Notes under the pieces: model-generated
What the model was told of the DNA's origin: nothing
Seen by the model: only the letters and a program-made list of their open reading frames with translations
Databases searched by the model: none
Shown: piece by piece, positions 58,000 through 64,000 of the stretch
Numbering within the stretch: position 1 is the stretch's first letter
How the letters are laid out: the number at the start of each line of letters is the position of its first letter
DNA from: Hetaerina americana
Taxonomy: Eukaryota; Arthropoda; Insecta; Odonata; Calopterygidae
DNA: 64,000 nt
NCBI GenBank assembly: GCA_022747635.1
Contig: JAKTNV010000020.1
Span: forward strand, 1,959,501-2,023,500
Reading direction: 5' to 3'
Program-made: the position numbers and the translations under genes

Positions 58000-59649
58000 T
58001 TAGTGCCTAATATTGATTCCTGGCCAGTTCCAGGACTCCAAAAGCCAGATGAAGGATTGCTCTAGTGTTTTCAGTTTCAGAGGAGGATCAGAGGGTGGGA
58101 GGGATGCTATGATTGATACACTATAGCATTTATCAAAGGGAGTGTTGTGTTCGGAGGCGTGTTTGGGGATAGGGAGCATGTCAATGAAGGAAGAGTTTTT
58201 GCATGAGGCTCGGTGGTTGTTGATTCTGATATTGAGGGGTGTGGTGGTTTGCCCAATATAATAGGCAGGGCACAGTTGGCACTTCAGAAGGTACACTACA
58301 TTGCTAGAAGTGCAAGTAGAGGAGGGAATTGGTGGGAGAGAGTTAAAAAGCGGGTGGGAGAGGGATGGGATTTTGGTTTTGAAAATAGGGCATGTTTTAC
58401 ATCTGGGTTTATTGCAAGGCGTTGGAGTGGTTTTAGGACGGGTTGGGGATTTAAGGAGTGGATTTGTTGATTTGAGGAGATCGGATAGGTTGGCGGGGCG
58501 TTTGAAAGTAACTGAGGGGCATTTGGGAAAAAGGTTGGCGGTGGCATTATGATTTTTTAGGATAGGGTAGAGGTCTTTCAGGATTGATCGTATAGATTCT
58601 AAGCCCGGGAAGTATGTAGTGCAAATTGAGAGAGGGTGGGGTTCTGCGGTGGAGGAAGGTTTGGGAGTGTACGCATGTTTTCGGATTCTTTTGTTCAGGA
58701 GGGATTCGGGATAACCTCTTTTTAGGAGGGAACAGTGTAGACTTGAAAGGAAATAATCAAGGGAATCAGGGTCACTACAAATTCTGTGTCCCCTTGTGGA
58801 TAGGGAGTAAGGAATGGAGCGTTTTGTGTGATATGGGTGGCAACTATTGTAGTGTAAGTATTGCTGTTTGTTTGTGGGTTTAATATGTACAGAGGTGTGA
58901 AATGTTTGGTTTCTTAATGTAACATTTACATCTAGGAAGGTGATTTGGGAGGAGGATACTGCAGAACTGAAGGAAATAGAGGACGAAGCATTGAGGTCGG
59001 AAATGAAAGCTTTCAGGGAATCGGTACCATATTGCCAGAGGAGGAAGATATCATCGATGTACCTGAGCCACAATAGAGGTTTCAGTGGTTGTTTTGACAG
59101 GAATTTCTTCTCTGCGAGACCAAGAAAGAGGTTTGCATAGGAAGGGCTGAACCTGCTACCCATGGCACAGCCCTTGATTTGTAAGAAGAATTTGTCGTTA
59201 AAGAAAAAGGAGTTGCGGGTGAGGATGAACTCGGAAAGACTAAGGAGAAAATCTGTGCTGGGTATGTGTGGCTCAGGGCGTTGGGAGAGGTAATGTTTGA
59301 GAGCGGAGAGACCTTCTGAGTGGGGAATCGATGTGTATAGGGATGTTGCATCTATGGTGGCCATAATGATCTCAGTATCTGGAGGGAGGGAGGTTGATTT
59401 TAGCCTTTCCAGGAAATGGTAAGAATCTTTGGTGTATGACGGTAGGGAATGGACTATCGGTTGGAGATAGTGGTCTACAAATGCAGAGATTCTTTCAGTT
59501 GGGGAGTGACGGGAGGATAAAATCGGACGACCGGGATTCCCAGGCTTGTGAATCTTTGGAAGGATATAGAAATGAGGGGTGCGTGGGTGGGGAGGGGAGA
59601 GGAGGTCCAGGTCTGAAGGAGATATACCCTCATTTGGCCCGTTGGACAC
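58000..59649 (-). CDS. PLE reverse transcriptase with GIY-YIG endonuclease, N-truncated
   Basis: The 549-codon frame begins inside the protein (no plausible ATG at its start). RT motifs in order: FYILPKIHKPGNPGRPILS (near 59535-59592), ATIDATSLYTSIPHSEGL (about 59310-59365), then IKGCAMGSRFSPSYANLFLG (about 59120-59180), LWLRYIDDIFLLW (catalytic YIDD, about 59040-59080) and ITFLDVNVTL. A TKRSIPYSLSTRGHRI segment and a CNKPRCKTCPIF cysteine cluster follow. Last comes the GIY-YIG-like domain VVYLLKCQLCPAYYIGQTTT with RINNHR (about 58210-58290), then a conserved end. The pattern is closest to the Neptune-type PLEs, by inference. It would reverse-transcribe element RNA at a nicked target. It is the best preserved retroelement protein in the window. 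Confidence 0.88.
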   Translation of the reverse strand: MSNGPNEGISPSDLDLLSPPHPRTPHFYILPKIHKPGNPGRPILSSRHSPTERISAFVDHYLQPIVHSLPSYTKDSYHFLERLKSTSLPPDTEIIMATIDATSLYTSIPHSEGLSALKHYLSQRPEPHIPSTDFLLSLSEFILTRNSFFFNDKFFLQIKGCAMGSRFSPSYANLFLGLAEKKFLSKQPLKPLLWLRYIDDIFLLWQYGTDSLKAFISDLNASSSISFSSAVSSSQITFLDVNVTLRNQTFHTSVHIKPTNKQQYLHYNSCHPYHTKRSIPYSLSTRGHRICSDPDSLDYFLSSLHCSLLKRGYPESLLNKRIRKHAYTPKPSSTAEPHPLSICTTYFPGLESIRSILKDLYPILKNHNATANLFPKCPSVTFKRPANLSDLLKSTNPLLKSPTRPKTTPTPCNKPRCKTCPIFKTKIPSLSHPLFNSLPPIPSSTCTSSNVVYLLKCQLCPAYYIGQTTTPLNIRINNHRASCKNSSFIDMLPIPKHASEHNTPFDKCYSVSIIASLPPSDPPLKLKTLEQSFIWLLESWNWPGINIRH

Positions 59650-59675
59650 GAGAAATTCAATAAGTTCCTTCTATT

Positions 59676-59677
<2 letters not shown>

Positions 59678-59733
<56 letters not shown>
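59678..59733. repeat. (TA)n microsatellite between two PLEs
   Basis: A TA tract of about 56 bp with one TG interruption, at the boundary of two head-to-tail PLEs. Confidence 0.97.
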
Positions 59734-59802
59734 ACAAATTTGGACAGCAACAAACAATGTAAAAACACATAAAAAGATCACTCACACGTTATTTCTTGAT
59801 CA

Positions 59803-59833
59803 TTTCGACGGAATTCAGCTCTGTCTTCATCGG
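59803..59833 (-). ncRNA. Hammerhead-like core
   Basis: On the minus strand: CCGATGA, then AGAC...GTC as a short stem with a longer loop, then GAAA. One base of the CTGATGA box is changed. The position in the element matches the other copies. Stems I and III are not evident. Confidence 0.4.
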
Positions 59834-60234
59834 AAGAAATAGAAGTAATGACTGCTGGAATAGTAGAGGTGAGGGGAGCTAGAGAAAGGGAAGGGGGCCA
59901 GGGGAAGGGGAGAACGGGATGCGGAGGAGGGGTGAGAGGAATGGTTGGGGAGAGGAAAGGGAGAGGAGAGGCTAGAGAGGAGCGGGGATAGGGAAGGAGG
60001 GAGAGGGAGGAGGTGGAATTGGCACAAAATCGGAAAATAAAACAATCTGCTCACCGCAACTATTGCAACATCCGAGGCCCAGGATTCCCGTTACAAAGTC
60101 GTGATCAAGACCCTGCAAGTCGAAACAAAGACCACGCACACCAAAACTCATGCGGAAGAACAAAGTATTCACCTCTCCGATATGAATCGCTTCCACAAAG
60201 TAACAATTCAGACCATTCTCATTCGTGAACGACA

Positions 60235-61785
60235 TTGAGGCCCGGTTGCTGATAGGCCATACAGAGCCAAATGAATGCCATTTCAAGAGTTTTTAATTGT
60301 ATAGGGTTATCGGATGTGGGAAGGGACGCTAGGAGGGAAACATTGCAGCACTAGTTGAAGGGGGTTTTATGATGGGAAGCATGTTTAGGGATGGGGAGAC
60401 CCGCGGACGGGGAGGAGGGATCGCACGAGCCGCGGTGTTTGTTAATCCTAAGGTACAGGGGTGAGGAACATTGGCCTATGTAAAAGGCCGGGCAGAGTTT
60501 ACAGGTTAGAAGATAAACAACATTCTTGGAAGTGCAAGAAGAGTGGAGGAAAGGCGGGAGAGAGTTAAATGGTGGGATGGAGTGGGGTGAAGTGGTGAAA
60601 ACAGGGCAGGTTTTACATCTTCCTCGATGACATTGAGTGGGTATGGCTCTGGGGGTGTGAGGGGATTTTGACCTCGGCTTGGTAGATTTGAGGATATCTG
60701 CTAGGTTGGCGGGCCGCTTGAAGGTGACATAGGGGCATTTGGGAAGAAGGTTGGAGGAAGTGTTGTGATTTTTGAGGATGGGGAACAGGTCTTTGAGGAT
60801 GAATTTGAGAGACTGAATGCCTGGGAAGTAGGTAGTACAGATTGAGAGAGGCTGGGAGTCTGTGTTTGAGGCAGGCTTGGGGGTGTAGGAATGTTTGAGT
60901 ACTTTTTTATGGAGGAGAGAATCAGGGTATCCTCGTTGGGGGAGGGAGTGGTGAAGGTTGTTGAGGTATTTGTTAAGGGATTCGCGATGGTTGCAAATAC
61001 GGTGACCGCGGATAGAGAGAGGGTAAGGGAGGGAGCGCTTGGTATGGGAGGGTTGGCAACTACTGCAATGAAGATATTGCTTCTTATTAGTCGGTTTAGT
61101 GTGGACAGAGGTCAGGGATTTATTATTGCTGAGAAAAATATTGACATCGAGGAAGGTGATCTGAGAGGATGAAATGGTCGAGGTGAAAGACAGAGAGAGA
61201 GGAATCATTGAGTTGGGAAATGAAGGAATTGAGGGAATCTATGTTGTGTGGCCAGAGTAGAAAGATGTCATCAATGTATCGTAGCCACAGGAGGGGTTGC
61301 AGAGGATAATTGGAAAGGAAATTCTCTTCCAGGACACCGAGGTGGAGGTTTGCATATGAAGGGCTGAATCTACTTCCCATGGCACAGCCCTTTATTTGGA
61401 GGTAATAATTATTGATGAAAGAAAAGGAGTAGCGGGTGAGAATGAAATTAGAAAGATCAATGAGAAATTCGGTGCTGGGGATGTGAGGGGCAGGGCGTTT
61501 GGAGAGGAAGTGGCGTAGGGAAGAAAGGCCTTCTTGGTGAGGAATGGACGTGTACAAGGAGGTGACATCGATTGTAGCCATAGTAATTTGGGTGTCAGGA
61601 GGGAGGGAAGTTGAGTGGAGCAATCTGAGGAAGTGGTAGGTATCTTTTAAAAAGGAGGGTAGGGAGTGAACTAAAGGTTGGAGATAGTAGTCCACGAAGG
61701 CGGTAATTCTTTCAGTCGGAGATCTACGTGAGGAAACTATAGGGCGGTCTGAGTGATGTTGAAAATGATGTTGAAAATGTATCAT
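60235..61785 (-). pseudogene. PLE RT/GIY-YIG protein, broken
   Basis: The RT part (61123-61785) shows PTERITAFVDYYLQPLVHSL, ATIDVTSLYTSIPHQEGLSS, IKGCAMGSRFSPSYANLHLG and LWLRYIDDIFLLW. A frameshift near 61190 leads to the next frame (60351-61208) with ITFLDVNIFL, TKRSLPYPLSIRGHRIC, CTTYFPGIQS and the GIY-YIG region VVYLLTCKLCPAFYIGQC. A TAG at about 60348-60350 stops it, but the conserved C-terminus (LASLPTSDNP, LKTLEMAFIWL) continues to about 60235. It differs clearly from its neighbour, so the pair is not a recent duplication. Confidence 0.88.
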
Positions 61786-61929
61786 TACCCTTATCGTACT
61801 ACGGTAGGAGAGATCATGCTAATAAAACTACAGAGATTAAGTGTAGAGTAGATTGATTAAGAAGTCATTTTTGCCATGAACGATAAGGGATCAAAATAAC
61901 ATGATCCGTCCGCGGTAGGGGTAATAATA

Positions 61930-62012
61930 TTCGGGTCACAATTAGTCTGGTGGGTACTCACCACCAGCCACAAACCCTAGCGGTGGCTTGCAGGGTACCA
62001 TATAAATAAAAA
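61930..62012 (+). mobile_element. LINE 3'-end fragment
   Basis: The segment ccaccagccacaaaccctagcggtggcttgcagggtac followed by catataaataaaaattaaac resembles the 3' terminus of CR1-like LINEs, where the 46-kb copy has gcggcttgcggggtat before its tail. Only the end of the element is present. Confidence 0.45.
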
Positions 62013-64000
62013 TTAAACAAAAACGTTGGCTCAATTATTGCCGTCCGTACGGAACCTAAAAATTGAATGCTCGCCTAACTTAGGAAAACAAGAATATCGA
62101 CTGGTGCTGATCGTAAATATCTGTGGATTTATTTGCCGATGAAACACCTAAAATTGAAAATTGGAAAATTTAGGCCAAGAGTTTTTTAAGCCAAAAATTT
62201 AACCCATTCCTTCGTCACCTTTTGGGACCTTGACGGCTACTGTGGCCGAATTGGCCAATCTTACCTCGAGCATTATATTTGGCAACTCGATCGTCGCCGG
62301 ACAGACACGGCTGTCCCCCAATGGCCCGCGCGCCTCGGCAATCGTCTGCTAATCGTTAGAGTACGCTCTAATATATTTGCGCCGTTAGACAGCGCCATCT
62401 CGGACGGACGAAACCCGGAGATAACAAATTGCGCGAATCACCAGGAGGCGGAGGAGGGGTTAGGGAGGGAGAGAGGGGGAGGGAAGGGAGAGAGGAGGGG
62501 GTGGGAAGGGAGTGGGAGAGGGGCGATGTTTTGATTGCAATTCGCGTTCGTTTTTGTCCTTGCTTGAGTGCGTGCAAGAGTGAAGAGTGCGACCGTCCCA
62601 CGGGCATCCAGAGGGAGCCTCCTCCCCACCTCGCTTCACACACTCGCCGGGAAGGTCCCATCACCCACCGATTTCCTCCAGCCCCCTCCCCTCCGACATT
62701 GAGGCCTCCCGGGCGACCCCGAGTGGAAACACCGAGACCCGCTGGCCCTTCCCTCCCCACCCCGAACTCCTTTTCACGCCATGAATCTCACACACACACA
62801 CTCGCGCAAGGGATGACCTCCCCCTCTGTGCTCTATCACCCTTTCCCTCCGCTCCCAATGAATATATTACGCAAGTTGTCTTTCAGGGAGAACTCGGACG
62901 GAAACTTTGATATAATACGGCTATACATACATATATATGCATACGTTAGGTTTTTGCTCACCAAATATTAGTGCTAAATAACACGAATTTTTGTCATGTG
63001 GTGGCCATGAAAAACCTCCCTGGCGAGTAGGCTACCAAGAAACTATCAGAATTTCGAGGTTTTGTCTTAGAGGACAGTTATTACTCAAGTCCCGAATATA
63101 TGATGATATATTTAAATGAAATTAACAAAATTATCATAATTGCAATTTCCGGTGCATTCTGTATGTTGATGATGACATTTTAGAGATATTTACACGAGAT
63201 GATTAAAGAAAAATGTGATTTATCACAATTTGCCAATAATTATTGCTTATGGTTCTATACTGGAAGGATATGAATAAATTAGTTTTACTCAGTAATTAGG
63301 TTTTTTGCTGTAAATATATGTTTAATAAGCATTTTCATCGCGATGAAACGAATCAGGCTCACTATCTTTGCCGTGATATTAATTAAATTTCCTTAATTTT
63401 GAATTCCAATTTCATGCGAACAAAAAAAGCCATCCACTCACGTGGCCTTTTCACTACGCACAATTTTTTAGTTAATTGTGAACGCATGAATAATTGATAA
63501 TTTGGCGACGTTTTTAATGAGAGCGCAAACGAAATGGAAATAATTAAAGCACCTGGGAAAAGAAGGCAACCCTAGATTATCCTGCTGAAAATGCGAAAAT
63601 TGAAAAAGCTTACTCAAACTCTGTGGTATGCACAGTTTTTAGAAACCAAACTGATGTCAAGAGGCTTTCTCGGTATGCAAAGGGAAGACTCTTGGTACAC
63701 GACTGAAAGATTATTTATTAACAATTATGATTAGCTCCTATCGACGCGTCGGTACGTTATACTTTGAGTTTAAATGTAAAAATATCACATTTCCCATTCA
63801 TAATGAGTCCGATTGAGGGAGTGAATTGGATAACACGGGGAGCAATCGTCACTCATCAAAACTCGTTCCATTGCAACGGAAAGTCAAATGGCGAAAGAAA
63901 GCGATTGCGAGGGAAGCGGGTCAACCATTGGAGGATGCTAAATCAATGCTCGGGACCGGAAATTGATTGAAATAGAGGGAAATGTAATGAGGATCGGACC
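62013..64000. other. No recognised gene; GC-rich block 62.3-62.9 kb
   Basis: A GC-rich block with purine-rich (about 62440-62520) and pyrimidine-rich parts is followed by AT-rich DNA. A 180-codon plus-strand frame at 62429-62971 covers the block, but its translation is a low-complexity Gly/Arg/Pro product with no domain. I see no transposon motif to the end of the window. Confidence 0.55.

Larger units (their letters stand above)
57721..59677 (-). mobile_element. Penelope-like element with open RT-GIY-YIG frame
   Basis: The element is bounded by (TA)n tracts on both sides. Its coding part lacks the N-terminus, so it is 5'-truncated, but the remaining frame has no stop. Downstream of the coding end (58000) are a 3' UTR, a hammerhead-like core (57798-57825) and a tail with GTGAGTCTC and TTTGTGTGTTTCTGTG. 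It is followed on its 5' side by (TA)n and the 3' end of a second, related PLE in the same direction. Confidence 0.9.
59734..61785 (-). mobile_element. Second Penelope-like element, tandem with the first
   Basis: Same orientation and gene order as the element at 57721-59677, and its 3' tail (hammerhead-like core at 59803-59833, then GTGTGAGTGATCTTTTTATG) ends at the shared (TA)n. The coding part is interrupted. The 5' end is near 61760-61785, inside the RT, so it is also 5'-truncated. The 3' UTR between about 59840 and 60235 is purine-rich on the plus strand. Confidence 0.88.

Noticed and set aside
62429..62971. 180-codon plus-strand frame
   Set aside because: It covers a low-complexity GC-rich block, with competing open frames on the other strand and no domain.

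Overview
This is eukaryotic nuclear DNA, most likely from an arthropod. The evidence is the repeat community: mariner-type DNA transposons, a CR1/L2-like and an RTE-like LINE, Penelope-like elements (PLEs) with GIY-YIG endonucleases, tRNA-headed SINEs and long (TA)n microsatellites, set in sequence that alternates between AT-rich stretches and GC-rich blocks with long C or G runs. I found no bacterial operon, rRNA, convincing stand-alone tRNA gene or CRISPR array. I also could not recognise any host protein-coding gene. Nearly all recognisable coding sequence belongs to transposable elements, and most of it is broken. The species is not determinable from what I can see.

Layout. 1-7.9 kb: no recognised gene; two short LINE-3'-end-like repeats, a 15-bp minisatellite and pyrimidine-rich DNA. 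7.9-8.9 kb: a mariner-like element with both terminal inverted repeats (TIRs). 10.9-13.5 kb: a 13-bp minisatellite, a GC-rich block and an internally deleted mariner. 15-17.7 kb: SINE and LINE scraps and a mariner fragment. 19.6-23.3 kb: a dense nest of (TA)n tracts, two PLE copies (one with a 5' inversion), two SINE families and a decayed mariner. 24.8-26.2 kb: a LINE C-terminal fragment between SINE copies. 29.7-33.9 kb: an RTE-like LINE carrying a 392-bp insertion, followed by a different PLE with a near-complete hammerhead ribozyme motif. 37.5-38.0 kb: a non-autonomous mariner relic. 40-42.5 kb: a SINE pair and a CR1-like LINE fragment. 46.4-50.9 kb: a nearly full-length CR1/L2-like LINE on the minus strand with an esterase-type ORF1 and an endonuclease/RT ORF2. 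54.4-55.3 kb: another internally deleted mariner with TIRs. 57.7-61.8 kb: two head-to-tail PLEs on the minus strand, one with an uninterrupted 549-codon reading frame. The remaining intervals hold no gene I can identify.

How the parts relate. The LINEs and PLEs are separate target-primed retrotransposon systems. The SINEs have tRNA-like RNA polymerase III heads and no coding capacity. The most coherent signal is in the PLEs: each recognisable 3' end has a short motif with the order CTGANGA / stem / GAAA (a hammerhead-like core), then a shared GTGAGTG tail, and then a (TA)n tract. One copy shows the geometry expected of twin-primed 5' inversion.
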